A program made the translations under genes and the position numbers. 64,000 nucleotides of DNA from RGIG8700 sp045648505 (GTDB taxonomy: Bacteria; Bacillota; Clostridia; RGIG6154). Location: assembly GCA_045648505.1 (NCBI GenBank), contig JAZROD010000010.1, positions 1 through 64,000 of the forward strand. Reading direction: 5' to 3'. Below are positions 19,401-28,460 of the stretch, piece by piece (the first letter of the stretch is position 1; each line of letters starts with the position of its first letter). The notes under the pieces are model-generated. The model saw only the letters and a program-made list of their open reading frames with translations, did not search any database and was not told the DNA's origin.

Positions 19401-20000
19401 ATGAGCTACTATGCAGTAACTGTTGAAAAATTAATAGACGAATTTAAAAAAATGCCGGGGGTTGGCTATAAATCTGCACAAAGACTTGCTTTTTATGTGC
19501 TTGGTCTTTCAAACGAAAAGGCACAAAAGCTTGCAGATGTTATACTGGAAGCCAAAGAGAAGATTACATATTGCAACATCTGTTGCAATTTAACAGATGA
19601 AAACCCCTGTAAAATCTGCACAGATACAAAAAGAGATAAATCTATAATCTGCGTGGTGGAAAATCCGTCAGATGTGGTTGCCCTTGAAAAAACAAGAGAA
19701 TACAGAGGTCTTTACCATGTTCTTCACGGTGTTATCTCCCCTATGGACGGTGTAAAGCCTGACGATATTAAAATCAAAGAACTTATACAACGCCTTGCAT
19801 CCGATGAAGTAAAAGAAGTTATTATCGCCACAAATCCAAATGTTGAAGGCGAAGCAACCGCTTCATACATCGCAAGACTTTTAACAGGCTTCGGTATAAA
19901 AGTTACAAGAATTGCCAAGGGAATTCCAATCGGCTCCGACATTGAATATGCCGATGAAATAACGCTACTTAAAGCCCTTGAAAACAGAACAGAAATATAA
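19401..20000 (+). CDS. recR: Recombination mediator RecR
   Basis: The product is 199 aa and acts with RecO/RecF to load RecA at gaps. The order is helix-hairpin-helix near PGVGYKSAQRLAFY, a four-Cys zinc finger (C-x2-C ... C-x2-C, residues 57-72), a Toprim domain with VVENPSDV and ATNPNVEGEATA, and a Walker-B-like C-terminus. The usual partner dnaX/yaaK is not adjacent; it ends the murD operon, before a terminator. Confidence 0.95.
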   Translation: MSYYAVTVEKLIDEFKKMPGVGYKSAQRLAFYVLGLSNEKAQKLADVILEAKEKITYCNICCNLTDENPCKICTDTKRDKSIICVVENPSDVVALEKTREYRGLYHVLHGVISPMDGVKPDDIKIKELIQRLASDEVKEVIIATNPNVEGEATASYIARLLTGFGIKVTRIAKGIPIGSDIEYADEITLLKALENRTEI

Positions 20001-20023
20001 GACCACAAAAATTATGTCACACC

Positions 20024-20050
20024 GCACCCCAATAAACAGGGGTGCTTTTT
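20024..20050 (+). terminator. Terminator of the murD-recR operon
   Basis: Stem GCACCCC/GGGGTGC followed by TTTTT. Confidence 0.85.
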
Positions 20051-20052
20051 AA

Positions 20053-20361
20053 CAAAGGCAACCACTCATGTATTACAATACACTACGGGTTGCCTTTGTC
20101 AAAATCTGCCTATTATTTTTGAGGTCTTGAAAATTTATATAAAAATTAAGCAAAACCCACCCCGATTTTCGGAGTGGGTTTTGCTTGGTCGTTAACTGAA
20201 GCTTACGGCATTAAAAAATGCGCCGTTTCCGACGCATGAAAAACGCCGCTTCGTTGTCGCCAAACAAAACCGAATTCACTCATACACAGGTATAGGAAAA
20301 ACAGCGTTTTTACCGATAATAAAAACCTGTTGTATAAGAAAACTATTAAGTTTTGTTTGGC
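20053..20361. repeat. Tandem hairpins in the recR-yqeY gap
   Basis: Three structures follow the terminator. 20053-20099 has a perfect 12-bp stem (ACAAAGGCAACC). 20148-20186 has a perfect 13-bp stem (AAGCAAAACCCAC). 20269-20361 has outer arms GCCAAACAAAAC/GTTTTGTTTGGC enclosing an inner ATACACAGGT/ACCTGTTGTAT pair. A smaller ATGCG/CGCAT hairpin lies at 20218-20237. I see no gene; the one frame across 20203-20397 has no ribosome site or family look. Confidence 0.6.
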
Positions 20362-20412
20362 AAGTGTTATTATAACACATATAAGTTTTATTTGCAATAC
20401 ATTTATGCAATA

Positions 20413-20441
20413 TTGACAACTTGCATATTTTATATTAAAAT
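20413..20441 (+). promoter_or_regulatory. Sigma-A promoter of yqeY
   Basis: TTGACA, 17-bp spacer, TAAAAT. Confidence 0.8.
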
Positions 20442-20464
20442 ATCACCAGAAAGGATTTGATAAT

Positions 20465-20908
20465 ATGTCAAAAATTGAACTCGTAAGACAGGAAATGTTT
20501 GCCGCTATGAAAAACAAAGAAGCAGAAAGAAAAAATGCTCTTTCTCTCCTTCTTTCAGCATTAAAGGCAAAAGAAAAAGATAAACTTGCACCACTTACAG
20601 AAGATGAAGAAAACAGCATCATCTTAAAAGAAATAAAGCAGACAAAAGAAACTTTAGAGTCTGCCGCAGGAAGAGAAGCAATTATTAAAGACTGTGAATT
20701 TAAAATTTCAGTTTATAATGAATTTGCTCCAAAAAGAATGGATGAAGCTGAAATCAAAGCAACCATTGAAAAAGTGCTTGCAGAACTTGGTCTTGATAAT
20801 CCTACTGCCAAAGAAAAAGGCATTATTATGAAAAATCTTATGCCTCTTGTTTCAGGCAAAGCAGATGGCGGACTTGTTAATCAGTTACTTGGTCAGTATC
20901 TGAAATAA
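20465..20908 (+). CDS. yqeY: YqeY/GatB-like domain protein
   Basis: The product is 147 aa, a stand-alone all-helical protein of the YqeY family, related to the tRNA-binding tail of GatB and to the extra domain of some GlnRS. It shows ERKNALSLLLSALKAKEKD near the start and MDEAEIKATIEKVLAELG in the helical bundle. Its function is unproven; a tRNA-linked role is inferred from the domain relationship. It is monocistronic with its own promoter (20413-20441), AAAGGA ribosome site and terminator. Confidence 0.9.
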   Translation: MSKIELVRQEMFAAMKNKEAERKNALSLLLSALKAKEKDKLAPLTEDEENSIILKEIKQTKETLESAAGREAIIKDCEFKISVYNEFAPKRMDEAEIKATIEKVLAELGLDNPTAKEKGIIMKNLMPLVSGKADGGLVNQLLGQYLK

Positions 20909-20913
20909 AATCA

Positions 20914-20937
20914 AAGGGATGTTTAAAAACATCCCTT
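20914..20937 (+). terminator. Terminator of yqeY
   Basis: Stem AAGGGATGTTT/AAACATCCCTT followed by a short T-rich tail. Confidence 0.75.
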
Positions 20938-20946
20938 CTTTCAAAA

Positions 20947-21369
20947 GGAATAGGAAAAATGCTTCAGAATGAGCAAACTGAACACGTGCGTCGCAAAGCT
21001 CCCTTTTATTCGTATTGCGTTGCAACACTCACTTTCGGTCGTTTGTTCCTTTTTCCCAATGCCCCTTACGGTGCATCGGGAGCCCTACACACCCCGAAGG
21101 CGTATGTATTCTTTTGGGGTCCCCGAAAAGCTGAACGGCTTTATGGGGAAGAGGAGCAACCGAGCAAAAAGTTTAAGTTTGCAAAACTTAAATACATAGC
21201 GAAGGTTGTGACGAAGAGGTGAAGTTTGTTCATAACAAAAAGGCATTAAATCAAAGAAAAGGCTCACTTTTGTGAGCTTTTTCTTCGTTATGTTATAAAT
21301 CTTATTGATTAGCAAATGCTTATATTATATTTTACTGCCTTTTTGTGTTCTGGAGTATTTTAACATTCT
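20947..21369 (+). mobile_element. Dispersed element family A, copy 1 (423 bp)
   Basis: It begins GGAATAGGAAAAATGCTTCA and ends in TTCTGGAGTATTTTAACATT; the ends are imperfect inverted repeats of each other. Inside are CCCGAAGGCGTATGT, AGGTGAAGTTTGTTC, then TAACAAAAAG and a GCTCAC/GTGAGC hairpin with T-run (21257-21283). All of these recur in the copy at 52033-52219. No credible gene lies within. It fits a non-autonomous, MITE-like element; the transposase source is unknown. Confidence 0.65.
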
Positions 21370-21401
21370 CTTTTTGTTACATAATTGTAAATATATTATT
21401 A

Positions 21402-21430
21402 TTGACAGTTTGTCTGTTTTTTGTTAGAAT
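21402..21430 (+). promoter_or_regulatory. Sigma-A promoter of the first SLH gene
   Basis: TTGACA, 17-bp spacer, TAGAAT; then AGGAGGA before the ATG. Confidence 0.75.
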
Positions 21431-21475
21431 ATCATTGTGTTAAAATCTAATCATATAAATTAGGAGGAAAAGATT

Positions 21476-24289
21476 ATGAAAAGAACATTAGCATTTATAC
21501 TCTGCTTTGTTATGTTGTTCTCTCTTGCTATGCCTTTCGGCGTTATGGCAGAAGAAACAGCAACAGCAACAACAGTCACAACAGAGTTTACGGACGTGCC
21601 TTCAGATAGTCCATATAAAGAGGCAATATCAACACTTACAGGTCTTGGCATTATTTTAGGTGATGCCGGTGCAAACACTTTCAGACCTGAAGCAGGTATC
21701 ACAAGAGCAGAATTCTGTGTTATCGTTGCTAGACTTAAAAATTTAGGTGCATTAAATGTACCTGCAGAAACTACTTTCACAGATGTTACAACTGCACTTT
21801 GCGATGAATGGAAAGTTAAAGCAGTAAGAATCGCATCAGACCTTGGTATTGTTGCAGGTATGGGTGACGGAACTTTTGCTCCTGACGCTCCTGTTACATA
21901 TGAACAGGCTGTTAAAATGCTTGTTTGCTTGCTTAAATACGAACCAATGGCTAAACAGGCAGGCGGTTGGCCAGCAGGCTACATAGCTGCAGGTGCTCAG
22001 ATTGGTCTTACAAAGAAGGCAATCGCTATTGCAGCAGAACCTGCTCCAAGACAGATTATCGCTCAGCTCGTATTCAACGCTTTAGACATTCCTGAAATGA
22101 ATAACACATCAACAGGCGTTGCAACTGGCGGTACAACAATCCTTGACAGCAATCTCAAATATACCGAAAAAACCGGTATCGTTACTGCTACAAGCGATGT
22201 TTCTTTAACAGAAAACTCTTATATAAGATCAGGCTATGTTCAGATTGACTACGATAAAATTTATAAAATCGGTTCATCAGGTGCCGACAAATACTTTGGT
22301 AAAGAAATCACTTTCTACTATTCAGAAGATGATGACGATTATATTATCCAGAGCTGTAAACCTACAAATTCAAACAATGAATCTGTATTTAAACCTGATG
22401 AAATCAAACATTTAGGCCAAAACGAAATTGAAATTTACAGAGATGAAGATTACGATGACTATGATGTCTATACAGTTGAATCAGATGTAATTCTTATATA
22501 CAATAATTACACAGCTCCGTATGTTGAATCTTCAACAGGTTTCCTTGATACAGAATATAAACCATACGACGGAAGCCTGACACTCATTGACAACGATTCC
22601 AACAACACAGCCGATATTATTATCATTGAAGATGCTAAACCTTTCGTTGTTAGTGCGGTTAAATCAACTGCAACAGAATCTATTCTTTATGACGCTTACA
22701 ACCCAAAGGATTCATTAGATCTTACCGAAGCTTCAAACAAGGTTATTTCTATTAAAAAGAATGGCACAACAGTTTCTTTCTCTTCTCTTACAAAAGACAC
22801 TGTTTTACTGGTTGCTCAAAGCAAGAATGAAATTGGTAAAGGTAAAAAGCATATCAATGTTGAAGTTGTTTCAAACACAAAAACAGGAACAATCACTTCT
22901 ATGAACGCAGGAGACCGCATTGCAACAATTGCTTCAAAAGATTATGAAATAGCTGAAATCTGCTGGACAAATTGTGAAAGCAAATTCAAGAAAGGTTCAA
23001 CAGTAACTATCTATCTTGATTCTCAGGAACGTATTGTTTATGTCAAATTAAACTCAACAGCAACAGAAAGTTTTAAATATGGTTACCTTATTTATGCAGG
23101 TGCTGAAGGACAGGGGCTTGACGAATCAAAAATCACTGTAAGACTTTTCACTCAGGATGGTCTTGTTAAGAACTATCCTTTAGCAAGCAAAGTTCAGATT
23201 GATGGCGATCCAAAAGAAACAGAAGCCGATGCTTTAGCAGCCCTTGTTTTCGACCCAACTGTTAAAACAACCATCAACAAAGACGCCGGTGCTGAATTAA
23301 CAGCAAATGCTCAATTTATTAAATACACTCTTAACGGAAAGAGCGAAATCAATAAAATTTTAACTGCTGTTCCTGCAAGCACTTCAACAACTGTTGCCGA
23401 AAACCTTGTTATCGGTGCCGGAACAACAACTGCAGAATATAAATCTTCAACAAAAATGCTTGGCACTCATTATATCGGTTCAAATACCAAAATTTTCTTT
23501 GTACCTTCAAAGAGATCTTCTGCAGATGATTATTCTGTTGGCCTTCTTTCAGGCGGTATCCCTGCAGACCAGACCACATACACTTTTGAAACATACGATA
23601 TTGAAAACGGTACTCCAAAAGTATTAATTCTCTTTGGTGATACCAGCATTACTGAAACCGACTACTCTGCTCCATTGGTTGTCGTAACAAAGATTCAGGA
23701 TATCAGTACAGACAATGGTGAAGCTCATAAGTTCACTGCTTACCTCAACGGTTCTGAAAAAACATACACAACTGAAGACCTCAGCGTATTAGAAGGAGTT
23801 GAAGTTGGTGATGTAATCAAGTTGAAGATTACAAAGAATGTTGTAACAAAAGTTCTTAAGATGTACTCACCTGAAAACACAAATCTCAAACTTCAGTTCC
23901 AAGACAATAGCATAGCAGGCAACAAACGCTTTGCTGCTACAAACGGTAATGACATCACAAAAGCAAAAGACAATATCGACGGAGGACTTGATTTAAGATT
24001 CTGTATGATGTACGGCACTGTTTCAAAGAAATATGACGGTAGCTTTGACATTGTATTAGCCGATGTTGTTGAAAATGATACTACCACATCACTTGATGAA
24101 GCAAACCCAATCAGAATTGTGTTAGGTTCATCTGTTGTATACTACAAATATTCAGTATCAGACGGCAAGCTTACACTTGGCTCTGAAGGTGATCTTCTGA
24201 GCTATGAAGATACATTGTCAGGTGCTTCAAAAATTCTTGTATTAACATCATACGGTACAACAAAATTCATTCTTGTTGTTACCCCATAA
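21476..24289 (+). CDS. S-layer-homology surface protein
   Basis: The product is 937 aa with a signal peptide (MKRTLAFILCFVMLFSL to about residue 27). Three SLH-type segments follow: TEFTDVPSDSPYKEAI with FRPEAGITRAEF, then TTFTDVTTALCDEWKVKAV with FAPDAPVTYEQA, and a third, weaker one ending near residue 205. SLH domains bind pyruvylated secondary cell-wall polymer, so the protein is displayed on the envelope. The remaining 730 residues are beta-rich, of no family I recognise, with KTGTVTA-like and FDTVFI-like blocks shared with the next gene. It may be a main S-layer protein: strong promoter and AGGAGGA. Confidence 0.88.
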   Translation: MKRTLAFILCFVMLFSLAMPFGVMAEETATATTVTTEFTDVPSDSPYKEAISTLTGLGIILGDAGANTFRPEAGITRAEFCVIVARLKNLGALNVPAETTFTDVTTALCDEWKVKAVRIASDLGIVAGMGDGTFAPDAPVTYEQAVKMLVCLLKYEPMAKQAGGWPAGYIAAGAQIGLTKKAIAIAAEPAPRQIIAQLVFNALDIPEMNNTSTGVATGGTTILDSNLKYTEKTGIVTATSDVSLTENSYIRSGYVQIDYDKIYKIGSSGADKYFGKEITFYYSEDDDDYIIQSCKPTNSNNESVFKPDEIKHLGQNEIEIYRDEDYDDYDVYTVESDVILIYNNYTAPYVESSTGFLDTEYKPYDGSLTLIDNDSNNTADIIIIEDAKPFVVSAVKSTATESILYDAYNPKDSLDLTEASNKVISIKKNGTTVSFSSLTKDTVLLVAQSKNEIGKGKKHINVEVVSNTKTGTITSMNAGDRIATIASKDYEIAEICWTNCESKFKKGSTVTIYLDSQERIVYVKLNSTATESFKYGYLIYAGAEGQGLDESKITVRLFTQDGLVKNYPLASKVQIDGDPKETEADALAALVFDPTVKTTINKDAGAELTANAQFIKYTLNGKSEINKILTAVPASTSTTVAENLVIGAGTTTAEYKSSTKMLGTHYIGSNTKIFFVPSKRSSADDYSVGLLSGGIPADQTTYTFETYDIENGTPKVLILFGDTSITETDYSAPLVVVTKIQDISTDNGEAHKFTAYLNGSEKTYTTEDLSVLEGVEVGDVIKLKITKNVVTKVLKMYSPENTNLKLQFQDNSIAGNKRFAATNGNDITKAKDNIDGGLDLRFCMMYGTVSKKYDGSFDIVLADVVENDTTTSLDEANPIRIVLGSSVVYYKYSVSDGKLTLGSEGDLLSYEDTLSGASKILVLTSYGTTKFILVVTP

Positions 24290-24290
24290 C

Positions 24291-24325
24291 AAAAATATGC
24301 TAACCTTTTTGGTTAGCATATTTTT
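24291..24325 (+). terminator. Terminator of the first SLH gene
   Basis: Stem ATATGCTAACC/GGTTAGCATAT with T-run, identical in stem to 12095-12130. A second hairpin (AGACCGAAGG ... CCTTCGGTCT, then CTTTTTT) follows at about 24337-24373. Confidence 0.85.
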
Positions 24326-24532
24326 CATATAAAGCAAAGACCGAAGGCTTACACCTTCGGTCTCGCTTTTTTGGAGTGTTATAAATAGGATTTAGAGAGA
24401 GTTTCTTGTTCCTACATTCAGAATTATAATTTAATGATTTGAAAAAGAAATGTTTTATTTGTGAAAGATTTATGAAATAGCAAAGCCTACTGCATTTCCA
24501 TTATTTGTGGGTTGAAGACTTATGTGTTTTCC

Positions 24533-24561
24533 TTTACAATCTTACTTGTGGTTGACATAAT
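24533..24561 (+). promoter_or_regulatory. Sigma-A promoter of the second SLH gene
   Basis: TTTACA, 17-bp spacer, CATAAT; AGGGGGA precedes the ATG. The rest of the 24290-24604 gap holds only the two hairpins and AT-rich DNA. Confidence 0.6.
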
Positions 24562-24604
24562 CCGAAATTATGAAAACCAAAAAAATTATAAGGGGGACAT
24601 ATAA

Positions 24605-27226
24605 ATGTCAAAAATTTCAAAAATAGTTTCATATCTTCTGGCTATGATTCTTGCCTTTGGAATGGTTACACCTGTTATGGCGTATGATGTGGCAGAAGAT
24701 GTTAAAGGTACAGCCTTTGAAGAAGCTGCACAGACTCTCGGCGCTTTAAACATTATGATTGGTGACGACAAAGGTAATTTCAGACCTGAAGATACTGTTA
24801 CAAGAGCAGAATTTTCAAAAATCGCTGTTCATCTTTTAGGTCTTTCGGATGTTGCCGAAAGCTCAAAAGAGGTTTCTAAATATCCCGATGTAAGCATTGA
24901 CCACTGGGCAAACGGTTATATCAATGTTGCAACAGCACAGGGTCTTATCATCGGTGATGATACGGGCACATTCAGACCTGAAGACGGTATTTCATACCAG
25001 GAAGCAAACACAATCTTAATCAGACTTTTAGGTTATGAAAAGCTTGCTTTAAACAAAGGCGGATATCCTACAGGTTACCTTGTTCAGGCTAACGATATCG
25101 GTCTTACAAAAAAAGCTAACGCATCAGGCGTTAAAGGTTGCTCAAGAGGTATAACAGCACAGCTTGCATTCAACGCTCTTACAATCAACCTTATGGAAGC
25201 AACAGGCTATACAGACGGTAACCTTTCTTACGAAGTTACTGACAAAACAGTTCTTGAAAACAAATTAAATGTTGTAAAGAAAACAGGAACAGTTACAGCT
25301 AACGATGTTACAAGTCTTTCAGGCACTTCTGCACTTGATGAAGGCAGAGTTGAATTTGACGGAAAAGAAATTTTCTTCACAGGCACATCAAAAGCTGACA
25401 GACTTTTAGGAAGAAATGTAACTTACTATGTTAAAACAGAAGAAAATGGTGACAAAACAGTTATTCTTGCAAGAGAAGAAGAAAACAAAAACACTGTTAT
25501 CACAATAGATGCAAAAGACTTAACAAAAGAAATCAACAAAGATACAACTTCTATTTTCTACAAAGAAAATGAAGACTCAAACGAAGAAGAAGTGCTCCTT
25601 GCAGACGGTTTCAAGGTTGTTTACAACGATAAGTTGGCAAAAGAACTCACAAACCCGAAAACAGGCACAATCACACTTATTGATTCAACAAGAGATAACA
25701 AATTTGACACAGTATTTATTAACGAATATGTAACTTATGTTATCGATGACCTTTCAACTGCAGGCAAAAAAGTTTATGATAAATATGAAAAACCTGCACT
25801 TGACCTTAACACAGATAAAAACAAAAACTTAATCGTAATCCTTGAAGATGCAAACGGCAATGCGGTTAAGTTCGAAGAACTTAAAGAATGGAATGTACTC
25901 TCTGTTTATAAAAACACAGACTATATCAGAGCTATTGTTTCATCAGAATATGTAACAGGTAAGCTTGACGAACGCTCTGAAGCAGACGAAACAATCGGCA
26001 TTGACGGAAAACACTTTGAAATTGCAGACAACAGAGAATTCAAAGATTATACACTTGGTCTTGAAGGTACTTTCTATATTGATGCACAGGGCAAAATTGC
26101 CGCATACGATGCCGAAGTTAAAAAAGGCAGTCAGTATGCATACCTTGTAGCTGCAGGAACATCAGGTTCACTCGCAACCTACCTTGACATTAAATATTTC
26201 GCAGAAGATGGAAGCGTTGTAACTGCAGAAGCTGCAAACAAAATCAAAATCAACGGTAAAACTTATTCAGAAGCTAAAGAAGCATACAAAGCACTTTTAA
26301 CAGATGGCAAAATCGTTCCTGAAATTGTTACACTTGATGTTAATGCGGAAGGAAAAATCTCTGCCATAAACACAGCACAGGACAAAACCGCTTCTTTCCC
26401 ATCAAGCTTTGAAAAAGATATGTTTGCCCTTAACTTCAAAGGTGAAGGCTTAATCTTCAAAGCAGCGGTTAATAAACTCACAATTATCAAAGACGGTAAA
26501 GCTACAGGTTCAATCGGCATTGATGAAAACACAAAAGTTTTAATTGTACCTGAAAATTCAACTAACACAGATGAAATGGAAATCGGCTCACTTAAAACTT
26601 TCACAGATTCAAGCAGCTACAATGTTGAAGTATTTGACATCAAAGATGATATGACAGCAGGGCTCATAAGAATTACAAACATTGTTAATGCAGGAAAACT
26701 CGAATCTGCTATCGCAGTAATCGAAAAGATTTCTCTTACAAGCAACGAAGACGGCGACGATATCCACAAGCTTACTGTTAAAACAGAAGGCGAAACAAAA
26801 GTAATTTCAACAGAAGACGATACAATCATAACAGCTGACGGCAGAACACTTAAAGCAGGCGACATCATTCAGATTAAAACAAATGCCAAAGGCGAAATGG
26901 ACGGATTCACACTTCTCTTCAATTCTGATAACACAGCAACAGAATTCAGCAAAACTTACGGAAACGACAACGAAATGGTTATTGTTTACGGTAAGGTAGT
27001 TAAGAAATTCTCTGACTCAATCAATGTAACAGTTAACGAGCAGACAGCACAAAACTATTCAACAACAAACGCAACCGTGTTAAAACTTGACACAAACAAA
27101 ACAACAAACAAAGTTTCTGTTACAGATGCAGGCGAAATTTCTAAATGGGAAGACGATGCAAACGAAGAAAGAGTATTTATCAGAATCTATAAAGACGAAG
27201 TTAAAGAAATAGTTATCGTAAAATAA
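24605..27226 (+). CDS. S-layer-homology surface protein, paralog of the preceding gene
   Basis: The product is 873 aa with a signal peptide (residues 1-27, ending PVMAYD). SLH segments occupy about residues 30-200 (GTAFEEAAQTLGALNIMIGD, FRPEDTVTRAEF, YPDVSIDHWANGYINVA, FRPEDGISYQEA). The body repeats the architecture of the 937-aa neighbour, including a GTITLID block followed by FDTVFINEYVTYVIDD, which points to tandem duplication and divergence. It is rich in Lys and Glu with almost no Cys, as in S-layer proteins. It probably coats the cell wall; no enzyme motif is visible. Confidence 0.88.
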   Translation: MSKISKIVSYLLAMILAFGMVTPVMAYDVAEDVKGTAFEEAAQTLGALNIMIGDDKGNFRPEDTVTRAEFSKIAVHLLGLSDVAESSKEVSKYPDVSIDHWANGYINVATAQGLIIGDDTGTFRPEDGISYQEANTILIRLLGYEKLALNKGGYPTGYLVQANDIGLTKKANASGVKGCSRGITAQLAFNALTINLMEATGYTDGNLSYEVTDKTVLENKLNVVKKTGTVTANDVTSLSGTSALDEGRVEFDGKEIFFTGTSKADRLLGRNVTYYVKTEENGDKTVILAREEENKNTVITIDAKDLTKEINKDTTSIFYKENEDSNEEEVLLADGFKVVYNDKLAKELTNPKTGTITLIDSTRDNKFDTVFINEYVTYVIDDLSTAGKKVYDKYEKPALDLNTDKNKNLIVILEDANGNAVKFEELKEWNVLSVYKNTDYIRAIVSSEYVTGKLDERSEADETIGIDGKHFEIADNREFKDYTLGLEGTFYIDAQGKIAAYDAEVKKGSQYAYLVAAGTSGSLATYLDIKYFAEDGSVVTAEAANKIKINGKTYSEAKEAYKALLTDGKIVPEIVTLDVNAEGKISAINTAQDKTASFPSSFEKDMFALNFKGEGLIFKAAVNKLTIIKDGKATGSIGIDENTKVLIVPENSTNTDEMEIGSLKTFTDSSSYNVEVFDIKDDMTAGLIRITNIVNAGKLESAIAVIEKISLTSNEDGDDIHKLTVKTEGETKVISTEDDTIITADGRTLKAGDIIQIKTNAKGEMDGFTLLFNSDNTATEFSKTYGNDNEMVIVYGKVVKKFSDSINVTVNEQTAQNYSTTNATVLKLDTNKTTNKVSVTDAGEISKWEDDANEERVFIRIYKDEVKEIVIVK

Positions 27227-27228
27227 CA

Positions 27229-27258
27229 AAAAGGAACGACATACAGGTCGTTCCTTAC
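27229..27258. terminator. Bidirectional terminator
   Basis: Stem AAGGAACGAC/GTCGTTCCTT with loop ATACAG, between convergent genes. Confidence 0.8.
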
Positions 27259-27264
27259 ATATAT

Positions 27265-28458
27265 TTATTTATCTAATGATGAATATACTGCATTTCTTAT
27301 TCTTGGGTGGATATAAGGTTCAAGGTTGTTGAGCATATGCTGACCGTAAAATACGGCAATCTGATTTTCTGTGTCAACCATTGCATACGCACCTGCCGCA
27401 CCGCCCCAACCAAATTCTCCAACAGGGCTTAAGCCACCGCTTTTTGCTCTGTCCATATGAGTTCTTACACCGTAGCCGTAACCGTAGCCTATAAGCTGTG
27501 ACCAGTTGAAACATTTAAGTTGTTCTTCATTAAGACAGTTTGTTTTCATTAAGTTAACTGTACTTTCAGATAAAATTCTCTCCCCTTTTGGGCTTATTCC
27601 TCCAAGCGACATTGCAGTGACAAACTTTCCGTAATCTTCAGCACTACCTGCAAGTCCTGCACCACCACTTTCAAATTCAGTTCCTAAAATATGAGGATTT
27701 TCTTTTCCCACATTATGGGCTGTTTTTGTTTCATAGTCATACTGGTACTGTTCCGCCATTTTTGAATAGATTTCTTCGTTTCTTTCAAATGTAAATGAGT
27801 CCATTCCAAGAGGTTCAAATATATTTTCTTTTAAATACTCTCCGAATTTTTTTCCTGAAACAAGCTCAACAAAAGCGCCCAGTAAATCGTGGCCGAGGCT
27901 ATAACCCCATTTTTCGCCCGGATGGTACGAAAGGGGCTTATTTGCCATAGCATCTGCTATTCTTAAAGTCGGGAATCTTCCATTTGTTTCTTCTTTTATA
28001 TCAAGAAAGCTTTGCGCGTTTCGGTTATAGTCAAAGCCTGCAGTCATATTGAAAACATCTTTAACCAAAATAGGTCTTTTTGCTTCAACAAGAACAATAT
28101 CACCATCTGTTTTGTACTCAACCTTCTGTCCCTGAACAACTTTTTCTGCAAGGTCTGCATTTATGTCCTTCACTTTAACAAACATTTCCTTAAACTGTGG
28201 GAAATATTCGTAAAGAGGCTCTGTCATTAAATGTTTTCCCTGTTCAAGAAGCTGAAGTGCCGCAGTACAGGTTATAAACTTTGTTGTTGAATAAAGGTTG
28301 TATGTATGTTCGGGTGTTACGGGTGTATCTTTTTGTGCGTCGCCGTAACCGTGATTGTAAACTTCTTTTCCTTCTTTATAAACCTGACATTGTACGAAAG
28401 GCACATGAAGGTCATCAACTATGTGATGAAGTAAATTTGTTAAGTTTGAAAATTCCAT
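27265..28458 (-). CDS. Serine hydrolase, class C beta-lactamase / esterase fold
   Basis: The product is 397 aa with the penicillin-recognising fold. The Ser-x-x-Lys motif is STTKF near residue 56, and Tyr of GYSLGHD (near residue 190) is the probable second motif. WGGAAGAYAMVDTENQIAVFYG near the C-terminus is the beta-3 strand region. There is no signal peptide, so it is probably cytoplasmic and esterase- or peptidase-like, not a resistance enzyme. Its start is two bases after the deacetylase stop, so the two share a transcript. Confidence 0.85.
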   Translation of the reverse strand: MEFSNLTNLLHHIVDDLHVPFVQCQVYKEGKEVYNHGYGDAQKDTPVTPEHTYNLYSTTKFITCTAALQLLEQGKHLMTEPLYEYFPQFKEMFVKVKDINADLAEKVVQGQKVEYKTDGDIVLVEAKRPILVKDVFNMTAGFDYNRNAQSFLDIKEETNGRFPTLRIADAMANKPLSYHPGEKWGYSLGHDLLGAFVELVSGKKFGEYLKENIFEPLGMDSFTFERNEEIYSKMAEQYQYDYETKTAHNVGKENPHILGTEFESGGAGLAGSAEDYGKFVTAMSLGGISPKGERILSESTVNLMKTNCLNEEQLKCFNWSQLIGYGYGYGVRTHMDRAKSGGLSPVGEFGWGGAAGAYAMVDTENQIAVFYGQHMLNNLEPYIHPRIRNAVYSSLDK

Positions 28459-28460
28459 TT

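Noticed and set aside
20203..20397. Minus-strand 64-codon frame after recR
   Set aside because: It crosses a nested hairpin, has no ribosome site and ends in structured DNA.
20959..21222. Overlapping plus-strand frames of 87 and 76 codons
   Set aside because: They lie inside the family A element, lack ribosome sites, and their sequence is low-quality (Pro/Arg/Cys mix) with no family look.
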